Assembly: GCF_001650875.1 (NCBI RefSeq)
Contig: NZ_LXYI01000010.1
Span: 38,987 to 102,986 of the forward strand
Length of the DNA: 64,000 nucleotides
DNA from: Sulfitobacter sp. EhC04
GTDB lineage: Bacteria > Pseudomonadota > Alphaproteobacteria > Rhodobacterales > Rhodobacteraceae
Reading direction: 5' to 3'
In this document: in pieces, positions 16,770 through 25,881 of the stretch
Layout: each line of letters starts with the position of its first letter
Position numbering within the stretch: the stretch's first letter is position 1
Position numbers and translations under genes: made by a program
Notes under the pieces: generated by a model
Database searches by the model: none
Told to the model about the DNA's origin: nothing
The model's input: the letters and a program-made list of their open reading frames with translations, nothing else

Positions 16770-18083
16770 ATGAGCGATATGAACCCACCGGAATTGAACA
16801 ACCTTGAGATGTCAGAGGGCAACAAGCCCCTGCTGAACGCGGTGATCAAACACATCCGCGAAAACGTGGACCCGATCAGCGAAGAATATCACCGGCTGGG
16901 CGACGCGCAGAAGGACCGCTGGTCCTATCACCCGCGCCAGTTGGAACTGCTCGAAGGGGCCAAGCAGAAGGCGCGCGACGCGGGCCTGTGGAACTTCTTT
17001 CTGCCCAACGCGGAAACCGGCGAGGGCCTGTCGAACCTCGACTACGCCTATATCGCGGCGGAACTGGGCAAGAACCCCCTCGCCTCGCAGACCCTGAACT
17101 GTTCGGCCCCCGATACCGGCAATATGGAAGTGCTGGAACGGGTCGGCACGAAAGAGCAGAAGGAAAAGTGGCTCAAGCCCCTGCTGGCCGGTGAAATCCG
17201 TTCGGCGTTCGCGATGACAGAACCCGATCGCGCGTCTTCCGACGCCAAGAACATCGCCATGTCCGCCGTGCTGGAAAACGGCGAATGGGTGATGAACGGC
17301 GAGAAATACTATATCTCCGGCGCGGGCGATCCGCGCTGCAAGATCATGATCGTGATGGTCAAGACATCGCCCGATGCGGAACCCTTCCGCCAGCAGTCGC
17401 AAATTCTGGTGCCCATCGACACCCCGGGAGTCGAAATCGTGGGGCCGATGCATGTATTCGGCCACGACGACGCACCGCATGGCCATATGCACATCAAGTT
17501 CACCGATGTCCGCGTCCCCGAAAGCAACATGCTCTGGGGCGAAGGCCGCGGTTTCGAGATCAGCCAGGTCCGCCTTGGGCCGGGCCGTATCCACCACTGC
17601 ATGCGTTCCATCGGACAGGCGGAAAAAGCGCTGGACCTGATGATCGAACGCGGCCTGTCGCGCGTCGCCTTCGGCAAGAAGATCATCGACCTGGGCAAGA
17701 ACATGGAAACCATCAGCCGCGCCAAGATCGAGATTGAATCGATGCGTCTGCTGGTGCTCAAGGCGGCCAAGGCGATGGACGTTCTGGGCAACAAGGAGGC
17801 CCGCATCTGGGTGTCCATGATCAAGGCCAAGGTGCCCGAGCAGGTCTGCGACATCATAGATCAGGCGATGCAAGTGCATGGCGCCACCGGTATCTCCCAG
17901 TGGTCGCCGCTGTCGGGCATGTACGCGCAGCAACGCACCCTGCGCTATGCCGACGGCCCCGACGAGGTGCACCACCACGTCATCGCGCGCCACGAGGTCA
18001 ATACCTACAAGGAAAGCAACGCGCGCCAGGACGCCGCCAAGCAGCACACCGAAAACCGGGGCAGCGCGGGGTTCATGGGATGA
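16770..18083 (+). CDS. ACAD10/11-type acyl-CoA dehydrogenase
   Basis: 437 residues; ATG with a strong AAGGAGG site at 16755-16761. FAD enzyme forming a 2-enoyl-CoA. Features: AFAMTEPDRASSDA, NGEKYYISGAGDPRC, then the stretch GRGFEISQVRLGPGRIHHCMR and IGQAEKALDLM, which closely resembles animal ACAD10/ACAD11 and the Pseudomonas levulinate enzyme LvaC rather than ordinary fatty acyl-CoA dehydrogenases. Those proteins act on 4-phosphoacyl-CoA and remove phosphate. The C-terminal segment includes MQVHGATGISQ and LRYADGPDEVHHHVIA. A matching kinase lies at 30721-31749. Overlaps the following SDR by ATGA. Confidence 0.88.
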   Translation: MSDMNPPELNNLEMSEGNKPLLNAVIKHIRENVDPISEEYHRLGDAQKDRWSYHPRQLELLEGAKQKARDAGLWNFFLPNAETGEGLSNLDYAYIAAELGKNPLASQTLNCSAPDTGNMEVLERVGTKEQKEKWLKPLLAGEIRSAFAMTEPDRASSDAKNIAMSAVLENGEWVMNGEKYYISGAGDPRCKIMIVMVKTSPDAEPFRQQSQILVPIDTPGVEIVGPMHVFGHDDAPHGHMHIKFTDVRVPESNMLWGEGRGFEISQVRLGPGRIHHCMRSIGQAEKALDLMIERGLSRVAFGKKIIDLGKNMETISRAKIEIESMRLLVLKAAKAMDVLGNKEARIWVSMIKAKVPEQVCDIIDQAMQVHGATGISQWSPLSGMYAQQRTLRYADGPDEVHHHVIARHEVNTYKESNARQDAAKQHTENRGSAGFMG

Positions 18084-18850
18084 GCAAACTTTTCGACCTG
18101 ACCGGAAAAGTGGCGCTGCTCACCGGCGCATCCAAGGGCATGGGGCTGGCGATGGCCACGGCCCTGGCCGAGCACGGCGCAACCGTGGTGATCTCTGCCC
18201 GCAAGCAGGACCAGCTTGACGCGGCAGCCGAGGGCATCACCGCCCTTGGCAAGGGTCGCGCCCACGGCATCAGCTGCAACGTGGGCCATAAGGACCAGTT
18301 GCAGGCGCTGGTCGATCAGACCCACGAAAAGGCGGGCAAGATCGACGTGGTGATCGGCAACGCGGGTGTGAACCCCTATTATGGCAAGACATCGGAAATT
18401 CCCGACGACGCCTATGACAAGACCATGAACGCCAACGTCAAATCCAACCTCTGGCTGGCCCAGATGGTGGCCCCCGACATGATCGAGAAAGGGGCGGGGT
18501 CGATGGCCTTCACCTCTTCCATCGGGGCGTTCAAACCCTCGGTCATGCTGGGCACCTACGGCATGTCCAAGCTGGCGCTGATCGGTCTGTGCCGCAATCT
18601 GGCGGCGGAGTTCGGGCCCAAGGGCCTGCGCTTCAACGCGATCTGTCCGGGTCTGGTAAAGACCGAGTTCGCCCGCGAGCTGTGGGACAATCCCGAGGTC
18701 GAGAAACGCATCAAGGAGGAAATCCCCCTGCGCCGCCTGGGCGAGCCGGAGGATTTCGCGGGCCTCGCCGTCTTCCTCGCCTCCGATGCCAGCCGCTACA
18801 TGACGGGTCAGGCGCTGACCGTCTGCGGCGGCTCCAACATGTGGACGTGA
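18080..18850 (+). CDS. SDR-family oxidoreductase 1
   Basis: 256 residues from ATG 18080, which overlaps the dehydrogenase stop; the longer upstream reading frame is a shadow of that gene. Classical short-chain dehydrogenase: cofactor motif LLTGASKGMGLAMA (residues about 14-27), NAGVNP motif, catalytic Ser in TSSIGAF, and Tyr/Lys in TYGMSKLAL. The C-terminal end MTGQALTVCGGSNMWT is typical of the fabG-like subgroup. It probably oxidises or reduces a hydroxy or keto group on the operon's acyl-CoA substrate; an SDR (LvaD) accompanies the kinase/dehydrogenase pair in levulinate degradation, a fitting parallel. Confidence 0.85.
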   Translation: MSKLFDLTGKVALLTGASKGMGLAMATALAEHGATVVISARKQDQLDAAAEGITALGKGRAHGISCNVGHKDQLQALVDQTHEKAGKIDVVIGNAGVNPYYGKTSEIPDDAYDKTMNANVKSNLWLAQMVAPDMIEKGAGSMAFTSSIGAFKPSVMLGTYGMSKLALIGLCRNLAAEFGPKGLRFNAICPGLVKTEFARELWDNPEVEKRIKEEIPLRRLGEPEDFAGLAVFLASDASRYMTGQALTVCGGSNMWT

Positions 18851-18854
18851 CGTC

Positions 18855-19628
18855 ATGGAACTGAAGGACAAGATCATCGTTGTGACCGGCGCCGCCAGCG
18901 GGATCGGACGCGCCATGTGCATCCGCTACGCCGAAGAGGGCGCAAAACACATCGCCTGCGTGGACCGCGACCTGAAAGGCGCGGAAGAGACCGCCGCCAT
19001 GGTGGGCGGCACCGCCCATATGGTGGATGTGTCGGTCAAGGATCAGATCACCGCCATGATCGACAAGGTCGAGGCCGAGGTTGGCCCCATTGACCTGTTC
19101 TGCTCAAACGCGGGCATCTCCGTGGCGGGCGGGGTCGAGGTCGAGGACGACGCCTGGCAACGGATCTGGGAAATCAATGTGATGTCCCATGTCTGGGCCG
19201 CACGCCATCTGGTGCCCCTGATGGCTGCACGGGGGGGCGGCTACCTGCTGAACACCTCCTCCGCCGCCGGGCTGCTCAATCAGGTCGGTTCGGCCCCTTA
19301 CGGTGTCACCAAACATGCCGCCGTGGGACTGGCCGAATGGCTGGCGCTGACCTATGGCGATCAGGGGATCAAGGTCAGCGTGCTCTGCCCGCAGGCCGTG
19401 CGCACGGAAATGACACGCGGGCATGAGGACCATGTGGCGGCCATCGACGGCATGATGGAACCCGCCCCGGTGGCCGAGGCCTGTGTGCAGACAATCCGGG
19501 ACGAAACCTTTCTTGTGCTGCCGCACCCGGAAGTGCTGGGCTACATGCGCAAGAAAACTGAAAACTATGACCGCTGGATCGGGGGAATGCGTAAACTGAA
19601 CCGGCGCTTCGGCGGGTTCGAGGAGTAA
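18855..19628 (+). CDS. SDR-family oxidoreductase 2
   Basis: 257 residues, 4 bases after the previous gene. Cofactor motif VVTGAASGIGRAMCIRYAEE, an Asp at the end of strand 2 (CVDRDLKG) suggesting NAD(H) preference, SNAGIS, catalytic Ser in NTSSAAG, and YGVTK as the Tyr-Lys pair. The C-terminus (LGYMRKKTENYDRWIGGMRK) is charged and does not match the usual substrate-loop end, so it belongs to a subgroup different from SDR 1. Role in the operon is unassigned beyond alcohol/ketone interconversion. Confidence 0.83.
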   Translation: MELKDKIIVVTGAASGIGRAMCIRYAEEGAKHIACVDRDLKGAEETAAMVGGTAHMVDVSVKDQITAMIDKVEAEVGPIDLFCSNAGISVAGGVEVEDDAWQRIWEINVMSHVWAARHLVPLMAARGGGYLLNTSSAAGLLNQVGSAPYGVTKHAAVGLAEWLALTYGDQGIKVSVLCPQAVRTEMTRGHEDHVAAIDGMMEPAPVAEACVQTIRDETFLVLPHPEVLGYMRKKTENYDRWIGGMRKLNRRFGGFEE

Positions 19629-19632
19629 GCGA

Positions 19633-20001
19633 ATGATCGGATATGCAACCATCGGCGTGGCAGACATGGCCCGCGCCAAGACGTTCTACGGCAACCTTTT
19701 CGAGGACAAGGCCAAGGTGGTGATGGACCAGGGGCGCATCGCCTTTCTGTCGTCGGGGCGCGGCCAGCCGATGTTGGCCATGTGCGAGCCCTACGACGGC
19801 GGCCCGCCTGCCCCGGGCAACGGCACGATGATCGCCTTCACCTGCGAAGACAAGGCCGAGGTGGACGCGATGCACGCCCGCGCACTGGCGCTGGACGCGC
19901 CGGACGAGGGCGCACCAGGCCAGCGCATCCCCGACCGGTTCTATGGCGCTTACGTGCGGGACCCGGACGGCAACAAGCTGTGCTTCTTCGTGTTTGGATA
20001 A
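19633..20001 (+). CDS. VOC-superfamily (glyoxalase-like) protein
   Basis: 122 residues, last gene of the plus-strand operon, 4 bases after SDR 2. It has one VOC module: IGYATIGVADMARAKTFYGNLF at the N-terminus and YGAYVRDPDGNKLCFFVF at the end. The usual metal-binding His/Glu set is not obvious (no HxxF near the N-terminus), so metal-dependent lyase or dioxygenase activity is uncertain. It could bind or isomerise a CoA intermediate, but this is a guess from context. Confidence 0.78.
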   Translation: MIGYATIGVADMARAKTFYGNLFEDKAKVVMDQGRIAFLSSGRGQPMLAMCEPYDGGPPAPGNGTMIAFTCEDKAEVDAMHARALALDAPDEGAPGQRIPDRFYGAYVRDPDGNKLCFFVFG

Positions 20002-20375
20002 ATTCTTTCGTCCTGCCGGCTAGTCACCCGAATCTGAAGTTCGTTACGTTGATTATTTAGCCCCCGGATCGCTTGCGATCCGGTTCGCGCCCGACCCCGC
20101 CCCCCAGGGCGGGCGCGAATTACTCTGACGTTTAAAAGTGTTGTAATCTTTTGCCATACCCGGAGCACTAGCCAAGCATCACCGCGCCCACCCTCGGGGC
20201 CGGGCGCGAACCTCCGTCGCGCATGCGTCTCAATGTTGCGAATTTCGATTCCGGCTGACTAAGGTCGGGACCCATTAATCCTGCACCGTCAGCCATGGAG
20301 GACGACGAGGAAAATCCTCTTTCAGCGCGGAACCAATGGCCCAGCTATTGCGCTTTGTGCCGCACAATTCTGACG
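20002..20375. other. Convergent intergenic region with two hairpins and GC-rich repeats
   Basis: No gene is supported here. CCGGATCG-CTTG-CGATCCGG (20065-20084) is a perfect 8-bp hairpin, followed by a stem CGCGCCCG (20087-20094) with CGGGCGCG (20110-20117). The motif GGGCGCGAA (or its complement) recurs near 20086, 20112 and 20201. The region lies between operons that converge, so bidirectional termination is the simplest role; the structure may also be another dispersed palindromic repeat. Confidence 0.6.
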
Positions 20376-21245
20376 TTACCCGCGCCCTTTCAACGGCCGC
20401 ATCAACCCTTCCTGCGTCACCGAAGCAGCCAACTGGCCGTTCTGGTTGTAGATCAGCCCCCGGTTGAACCCGCGTCCCCCCCCCGTCCAGGGGGCATCCA
20501 GATCGTAGAGATGCCAGTCGGAAAAATCTATCGGCGCGTGGAACCACATCGCGTGGTCCAGGCTGGCGGTCATCACCTTGCCCTGGAACCAGGTCAGCCC
20601 GTGGGGCCGCAGCGACGAGCCGAGCAGGTTCATGTCCGAGGCATAGGCCAACAGGCAATGCTGCATCTGCGGCCCCTGCCCCTTGGCCGCCTCCATCCGG
20701 AACCACAGTTGGTTTCGGTCATCCACAGGACCAGGCGCAAACAGGTCGCGCGGCTCGATCTCGCGGATCTCGATGGGGCGCTCGCGCAGGAAATCTTCGC
20801 GGTACTTCTCCGGGATACGCGCCACATTGGCTTCGCGCAGGGCGGGCCGGTCCGGCCAGTTTTCGGGTGGTTGCGCGTCGGGCATGGGGTGCTGATATTC
20901 CCACCCCTCCTCCGCAATATGGAACGATGCCGACAGGTTGAAGATCTGCTTGCCATGCTGGATCGCAACCACCCGCCGGGTGGTGAAACTGCCCCCGTCA
21001 CGGGCGCGGTCGACCTGGTAGATCACCGGAATGGCCGGATCGCCCGGCCGGATGAAATAGGCATGCAGGGAATGGCACAGCCGGTCCTCTACCGTGCGGT
21101 AGGCCGCCATCAGCGCCTGGGCAATCACATGCCCGCCAAAGATGCGCGTCGTTGTCTCGCCGCCCGATCCGACCCCCCGGAACAGGTCCACTTCAAGCTG
21201 TTCGATGTCCAGCAGGTCGAGCAATTCTTCAGCGACGGCAGTCAT
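20376..21245 (-). CDS. tesB: Acyl-CoA thioesterase II
   Basis: 289 residues, the usual TesB length, with two hot-dog domains. N-terminal MTAVAEELLDLLDIEQLEVD and RIFGGHVIAQALMAA are TesB landmarks; HSLHAYFIRPGDP is the conserved centre of the first domain; ASLDHAMWFH in the second carries the catalytic Asp. It hydrolyses acyl-CoA to free acid and CoA, probably preventing CoA trapping during catabolism. It ends the long minus-strand run, 12 bases after the acetoacetyl-CoA synthetase gene. Confidence 0.9.
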   Translation of the reverse strand: MTAVAEELLDLLDIEQLEVDLFRGVGSGGETTTRIFGGHVIAQALMAAYRTVEDRLCHSLHAYFIRPGDPAIPVIYQVDRARDGGSFTTRRVVAIQHGKQIFNLSASFHIAEEGWEYQHPMPDAQPPENWPDRPALREANVARIPEKYREDFLRERPIEIREIEPRDLFAPGPVDDRNQLWFRMEAAKGQGPQMQHCLLAYASDMNLLGSSLRPHGLTWFQGKVMTASLDHAMWFHAPIDFSDWHLYDLDAPWTGGGRGFNRGLIYNQNGQLAASVTQEGLMRPLKGRG

Positions 21246-21257
21246 GTGACGGCTTTC

Positions 21258-23213
21258 TCAGGTCAGGGCCCGTGCCTCGGCATAGGCGATAAAGAAGTCA
21301 AAGCTGTCCGGGTTGGCCATGGAATCGCGGTTCACAACCGTGGCAGCGTTGCCCCCCAACAATAACTTTTTCACCGGAACCTCAAGCTTCTTGCCCGACA
21401 AGGTGCGCGGAACTTCCTTTATCTCGATGATTTCGTTTGGAATAAAACGGGCCGATACGCCGCTGCGGATGGCGGCGTTGATCTGATCCTTAAGGGTGTC
21501 ATCCACCGCAACGCCGGGCGCGGGCACCACAAAAAGCGGCATGAAGCTCTCGCGGCCCAGGAATTCTAGATCGACCACCAGCGAATCCATCACGCTGTCC
21601 AGCCCCTCGACCGCCTGATAAATTTCGGCCGATCCTAACCGCAGTCCCTTGCGGTTGATCGTGGCATCGGACCGCCCGTAGATCACGCTGGCCCCTTCCG
21701 CGTTGATCGAAATCCAGTCGCCGTGCCGCCAGACGCCGGGGTAGTCGGCAAAATAGCTCTCGAACAGGCGGCTGCCGTCCGCGTCCCCCCAGAAATACAG
21801 CGGCATGGCGGGCAAGGGCTCGGTACAGACCAGCTCTCCCACCTCGTCCACCAAGGCATTGCCAAGGGCGTCAAAGGCATGCACCGCATTGCCCAATGCG
21901 CGGCACTGCATTTCGCCCGCGCGCACCGCCATACCGGGGTGACCCAGCACAAAGGCCCCGGCAAGGTCGGTCCCGCCCGAGATCGGCGCAAGCCATTGAT
22001 CCGCCTTCACATCCCGGTAGATCCAGTCATAGGCATCCGATGACAGGGGCGATCCGGTAGAGCCAAGCGACCGCAGTGCGATCAGGTCGACATCGGCGCG
22101 CGGGGTCAAACCTGCCTTCATGCAACCGCTGTAGAAGGCGGCACCGGCCCCGAAATAGGTCAGTTTCTCCGCCGCGACAAAACGCCAGACGACGCCCATG
22201 TCTGGATGGTTCGGCGCGCCGTCGAACATCGCGACGGTCGCGCCCTGCCCCAGTGCCATCCATTGCGAATTCCACATGATCCAGCCCGATGAGGTCAGCC
22301 AGCAAAACCTGTCATTGGTCGTCAGGTCATGGTGCAGCGATTGCTTGGCCGCCTCAAGGATGATGCCCCCATGGCCATGCACGATGGGTTTCGGGTTGCC
22401 CGTGGTGCCCGATGAATAGACGATCCAGAGCGGATGTTCGAAATCCACCTGCTCGGAAAGATAGGGCGTATCATCGCCGGTCAGGCTGTCCCAGGCGACA
22501 TGGCCATGCGGCAGATCGCCCACCACTGCCACCGTCACGCATTGGGTGACGCTGGGCAGACCCGCCGCGATCTCTGCCAGAATCGCGCGCCGGTCGATGG
22601 TCTTGCCTGCATGAACATAACCATCCTGCGCGATCAGCACCTTGGGTTCGATCTGTTTGAACCGGTCAAGGATGGCGACATGCCCCATGTCCGGCGCACA
22701 AAGCGACCAGACCGCCCCAATGCTGGCCGTCGCCAGAAAGGCCACCAGCGCCGTTTCGGTATTGGGCAGGATCGCGACAACCCGGTCGCCGGTGCCCACC
22801 CCCATCCCGCGCAGCCGTGCCGCAACGCTGGCCACCTGCGCCCGCAGCTCGCCCCAGGTCATATCGCGGCGACCAAAGGTTTCGGATTGCACGATCAGCG
22901 CAGGCAGGTCTTCGCGCCCTTCCGCGTGTTTCATGATCTGGTCGGTATAGTTCAGCCGCCCACCGGTGCCCCATTCGGCCCCCGGCATCTGGCGCTTGAC
23001 CAGCAACTTTTCCGGTCGGACGCTGGCCCGCACCTCAAAGAAATCCCAGATCGCCGACCAGAACCCTTCCAGGTCCTCGATGCTCCACCGCCACATGGCG
23101 TTGTAATCGTCGAAGGTCAGGCCTCGGTGATCAGCCAGCCAGCGCTCAAACGCGGCCATCGTGGTGGCATCCCGGCGTTCGGCCGAAGGCTCCCATAGTA
23201 CTGGTGCCGTCAT
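21258..23213 (-). CDS. Acetoacetyl-CoA synthetase (acetoacetate--CoA ligase)
   Basis: 651 residues, full family length. The N-terminal AACS-specific part (FERWLADHRGLTFDDYNAMW, WSIEDLEGFWSAIWDFF) precedes the adenylate-forming core with VYSSGTTGNPKPIVHGHGG, GGTDLAGAFVLG, YGRSDATINRKGLRLG and the C-terminal lysine motif RTLSGKKLEVPVKKLL. It converts free acetoacetate to acetoacetyl-CoA using ATP, feeding the thiolase encoded at 33717. The start overlaps the stop of the serine hydrolase gene by ATGA, linking acetoacetate activation to that hydrolase. Commonly annotated aacS or acsA. Confidence 0.92.
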   Translation of the reverse strand: MTAPVLWEPSAERRDATTMAAFERWLADHRGLTFDDYNAMWRWSIEDLEGFWSAIWDFFEVRASVRPEKLLVKRQMPGAEWGTGGRLNYTDQIMKHAEGREDLPALIVQSETFGRRDMTWGELRAQVASVAARLRGMGVGTGDRVVAILPNTETALVAFLATASIGAVWSLCAPDMGHVAILDRFKQIEPKVLIAQDGYVHAGKTIDRRAILAEIAAGLPSVTQCVTVAVVGDLPHGHVAWDSLTGDDTPYLSEQVDFEHPLWIVYSSGTTGNPKPIVHGHGGIILEAAKQSLHHDLTTNDRFCWLTSSGWIMWNSQWMALGQGATVAMFDGAPNHPDMGVVWRFVAAEKLTYFGAGAAFYSGCMKAGLTPRADVDLIALRSLGSTGSPLSSDAYDWIYRDVKADQWLAPISGGTDLAGAFVLGHPGMAVRAGEMQCRALGNAVHAFDALGNALVDEVGELVCTEPLPAMPLYFWGDADGSRLFESYFADYPGVWRHGDWISINAEGASVIYGRSDATINRKGLRLGSAEIYQAVEGLDSVMDSLVVDLEFLGRESFMPLFVVPAPGVAVDDTLKDQINAAIRSGVSARFIPNEIIEIKEVPRTLSGKKLEVPVKKLLLGGNAATVVNRDSMANPDSFDFFIAYAEARALT

Positions 23214-24415
23214 GTCAGCGCCCCGTGCACCAGCGCCTTGAGCTGGGCGCGCGCAGGATATGCGCTGCTTGGGATAAGCTGGGTAAAGAAGATCGCCGAA
23301 AGGTCGAACACCGGGTCGATCCAGAAAAAGGTCGAGGCCATGCCACCCCAGCTGAAATCGCCCACCGATCCCGGTGCGCGGGCGCGCCCCGGATCCAGCA
23401 ATACAGCACCGCCGATGCCAAACCCCATGCCTTCCATCGGCTGCTCCGCAAAGCTTTGCGGCCCCATGGAGGCGATTTCCCCAGGCAGGTGGTTGCGCAT
23501 CATGAAGTCGAGCGTTTTCGGCCCGATGATCCCCGCCCCGCCGGTGCGCAACATTTCGGTAAACTTCAGGTAGTCGTCGATGGTCCCGACAAGGCCACCG
23601 CCGCCGGACAACAAGGTAGCATCCAGAAACGGCGACCGGTCCGCGCCGTCGATCAGACGCAGGGTATCGCCGCCCTTTTCGATCTTGCCCACGGTAAAGC
23701 CACCCTCGGCCATCGGCGTATAGCAGGCCGCAAAACGATCGCGCGCGGCGGCAGGCACGGAAAACCGGGTTTCATCCATGCCGAGGGGGTCAAAGATACG
23801 CTCGGCAAAGACCTCCTCCAATGTCTGCCCGGTCACCACTTCGATCACTCTGCCGATCACGTCGATGCCAACCGAATATTCCCAACGGCTGCCCGGCTGA
23901 AAGGCCAGGGGCAGTTCCGCCAGCGCATCGCACATCGGGGCAAGCCCGGACTGGTTGGCGCGGAATTCGATCTTGTGTTCGGCCATCAGTGCGCCCAGCA
24001 CGCCTGGATTGAACGCATAGCTGAGGCCAGAGGTATGGGTCAGCAACTGGTGCAGGGTCGGCGGCGCGCAGGGTTCGAGCTGATCGGCGTTGGTGGCACC
24101 GGGCACGAGACAGGTCATGTCAGAGAAAGCGGGGATGAAGTCGGACACCGGCGCGTCAAGGTGAAACAGCCCTTCCTCGACAAGTGTCATCAGGGCCAGA
24201 CTGGTGACCGGCTTGGTCATGGAATAGATGCGGGCGACGGTATCGCGCTCCCACGGCTTGTCCGCCGCCACATCGCGCAGGCCCGCCTGGTTGTAGTACA
24301 CCTCTCGCCCGCCCTGGGCGAGAAGGACCGAGCATCCGGCAAGGCGGCGCTGATCCACGTGAGTTTGCATCCAGACCGCGATGCGATCCAGACGCCCTGC
24401 ATCAAATCCGCCCAT
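23210..24415 (-). CDS. Serine beta-lactamase-like hydrolase (class C/esterase family)
   Basis: 401 residues. The Ser-x-x-Lys nucleophile motif is in RIYSMTKPVTSLA (residues about 62-75) and the Tyr motif is WEYSVGID (Tyr-Ser-Val rather than Tyr-x-Asn). No signal peptide is seen at the N-terminus (MGGFDAGRLDRIAVW), so it acts in the cytoplasm and is not a resistance beta-lactamase. Relatives include EstB esterases, lactonases and hydroxyalkanoate-oligomer hydrolases. Placed between a Liv-type importer and acetoacetyl-CoA synthetase, it probably cleaves an imported ester or lactone. Confidence 0.82.
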   Translation of the reverse strand: MGGFDAGRLDRIAVWMQTHVDQRRLAGCSVLLAQGGREVYYNQAGLRDVAADKPWERDTVARIYSMTKPVTSLALMTLVEEGLFHLDAPVSDFIPAFSDMTCLVPGATNADQLEPCAPPTLHQLLTHTSGLSYAFNPGVLGALMAEHKIEFRANQSGLAPMCDALAELPLAFQPGSRWEYSVGIDVIGRVIEVVTGQTLEEVFAERIFDPLGMDETRFSVPAAARDRFAACYTPMAEGGFTVGKIEKGGDTLRLIDGADRSPFLDATLLSGGGGLVGTIDDYLKFTEMLRTGGAGIIGPKTLDFMMRNHLPGEIASMGPQSFAEQPMEGMGFGIGGAVLLDPGRARAPGSVGDFSWGGMASTFFWIDPVFDLSAIFFTQLIPSSAYPARAQLKALVHGALT

Positions 24416-24418
24416 GTC

Positions 24419-25120
24419 TCAGACCTCTAGCCATTCCTTACGCACATCTTCGCGGGCCTTGAGTTCGGCGGGTGTCCCTTCGAACACCACCTGCCCGTGC
24501 CCCATCACATAGACACGATGGGCGATGTCCATGGCAATGGACAGTTTTTGCTCCACCAGCAGGGTGGAAATGCCCTTTTCCGCAATCGCCTTGAGCACTT
24601 CGGCAACCTTTTGCACCATCTGCGGCGAAAGCCCTTCGGTCGGTTCGTCGATCATCACGAAATCGGGGTCGCCCATCAACGTGCGGCACATGGTCAGCAT
24701 CTGCTGCTCGCCGCCCGACAGCACAGAGGCCTCGACATCGGCGCGGCGATCAAGGTTCTCGAACATCTCGAACATCGCCTGCATGGACCAGCGCCCCGCC
24801 CCGTCCTTTTGCCCCGGCTTGAGGCCCAGCGTCAGGTTCTGCCGGGTGGTCAGACCGGGAAAGATATCGCGGTTTTCCGGAACATAGCCGATGCCCATAT
24901 TTGCAATCTCATAGGCCTTCTTGCCCGAAATCTCCGTGCCCCTGAACTTGACGGAACCTTTCGGTTCGACCTCGCCCATGATGGCCTTGCAGGTGGTGGA
25001 CCGGCCTACGCCGTTGCGGCCCAAAAGCGCCACGATCTCGCCCTCCTGCACGTTCAGGGACACACCCTGAAGGATATGGGACTTGCCGTAATAGGCATGC
25101 ATGTCGGTGACTTCGATCAT
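24419..25120 (-). CDS. livF: Branched-chain-amino-acid-type ABC transporter ATPase LivF
   Basis: 233 residues. The signature motif is SVLSGGEQQMLTM, Walker B MIDEPTEG, and the H-loop region LLVEQ. Walker A reads GRNGVGRSTT, with Arg where lysine is expected; the DNA codon is CGG, so it is not a frame error. A similar Arg occurs in some LivF lineages in my recollection, and the partner LivG has a normal lysine. One of two ATPases of a HAAT importer. Its start overlaps the livG stop by one base. Confidence 0.9.
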   Translation of the reverse strand: MIEVTDMHAYYGKSHILQGVSLNVQEGEIVALLGRNGVGRSTTCKAIMGEVEPKGSVKFRGTEISGKKAYEIANMGIGYVPENRDIFPGLTTRQNLTLGLKPGQKDGAGRWSMQAMFEMFENLDRRADVEASVLSGGEQQMLTMCRTLMGDPDFVMIDEPTEGLSPQMVQKVAEVLKAIAEKGISTLLVEQKLSIAMDIAHRVYVMGHGQVVFEGTPAELKAREDVRKEWLEV

Positions 25121-25881
25121 CAGTGTTCTGCCTCCAATGCCGCGCCAAGATAGGCTTCCTGCACCTTGGGGTCGCCACGCACCTCTTCGGGTTTGCCGGT
25201 CGCGATGATTTCGCCGTAAACCAGAACCGAAATACGGTCGGCCAGGCCAAAGACGACGCCCATGTCATGTTCCACCATGATCAGGGTCTTGCCCTCGGTC
25301 ACTTTCATGATCAGGTCGGTGATATAATCCGTTTCCGAATGGCTCATCCCGGCGGTGGGTTCGTCCAGCATGATCACATCCGCACCCCCGGCGATGGTGA
25401 TCCCGATCTCAAGTGCGCGCTGTTCGGCATAGGAAAGCGTGCCCGCAGGCAGGTTGCGCCGCTCTGTCAGGTTGATCTGCTCCAGGATCGCCTCTGCCCC
25501 TTCGGTCAGGTCACGGCTGCGGTTCACCAGGTTCCAGAAGCTGTACTTGTACCCCTGCGACCAAAGCAACGCGCAGCGGACGTTTTCGAACACCGTCATC
25601 TTGGGAAAGATATTGGTGATCTGGAAAGACCGCGACAGCCCCTTGCGATTGATCTGAAAGGGTTCCAGGCCGATCAGATCCTCACCGTGCAGTTTCACCG
25701 TACCGGCAGTGGGCTGGAAACGCGCGGTGATCAGGTTGAACAACGTGGATTTCCCCGCCCCGTTCGGCCCGATGATCGCATGCCGTTCCGACTTGCCGAT
25801 GGACAGGTCGATGCCACGAATGATCTCGGCCTTGCCAAAACTCTTCTTGAGGCCGCTCAGTTCAAGTGCCGGGGTGCTCAT
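25120..25881 (-). CDS. livG: Branched-chain-amino-acid-type ABC transporter ATPase LivG
   Basis: 253 residues from ATG 25881, which overlaps the livM stop; a longer upstream frame adds only arginine-rich shadow sequence. Walker A GPNGAGKSTLFNLI (normal lysine), LivG-type insert with GLSRSFQITNIFPKMTV, signature LSYAEQRALEIG (the LivG-type degenerate signature), Walker B VIMLDEPTAGMS and H-loop MVEHDMGVV. It powers import together with LivF. Confidence 0.92.
   Translation of the reverse strand: MSTPALELSGLKKSFGKAEIIRGIDLSIGKSERHAIIGPNGAGKSTLFNLITARFQPTAGTVKLHGEDLIGLEPFQINRKGLSRSFQITNIFPKMTVFENVRCALLWSQGYKYSFWNLVNRSRDLTEGAEAILEQINLTERRNLPAGTLSYAEQRALEIGITIAGGADVIMLDEPTAGMSHSETDYITDLIMKVTEGKTLIMVEHDMGVVFGLADRISVLVYGEIIATGKPEEVRGDPKVQEAYLGAALEAEH

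Noticed and set aside
23210..24415. An antibiotic-resistance beta-lactamase
   Set aside because: No signal peptide, a Tyr-Ser-Val motif instead of the usual Tyr-x-Asn, and an operon with acetoacetyl-CoA synthetase; an esterase-type member is the better call.
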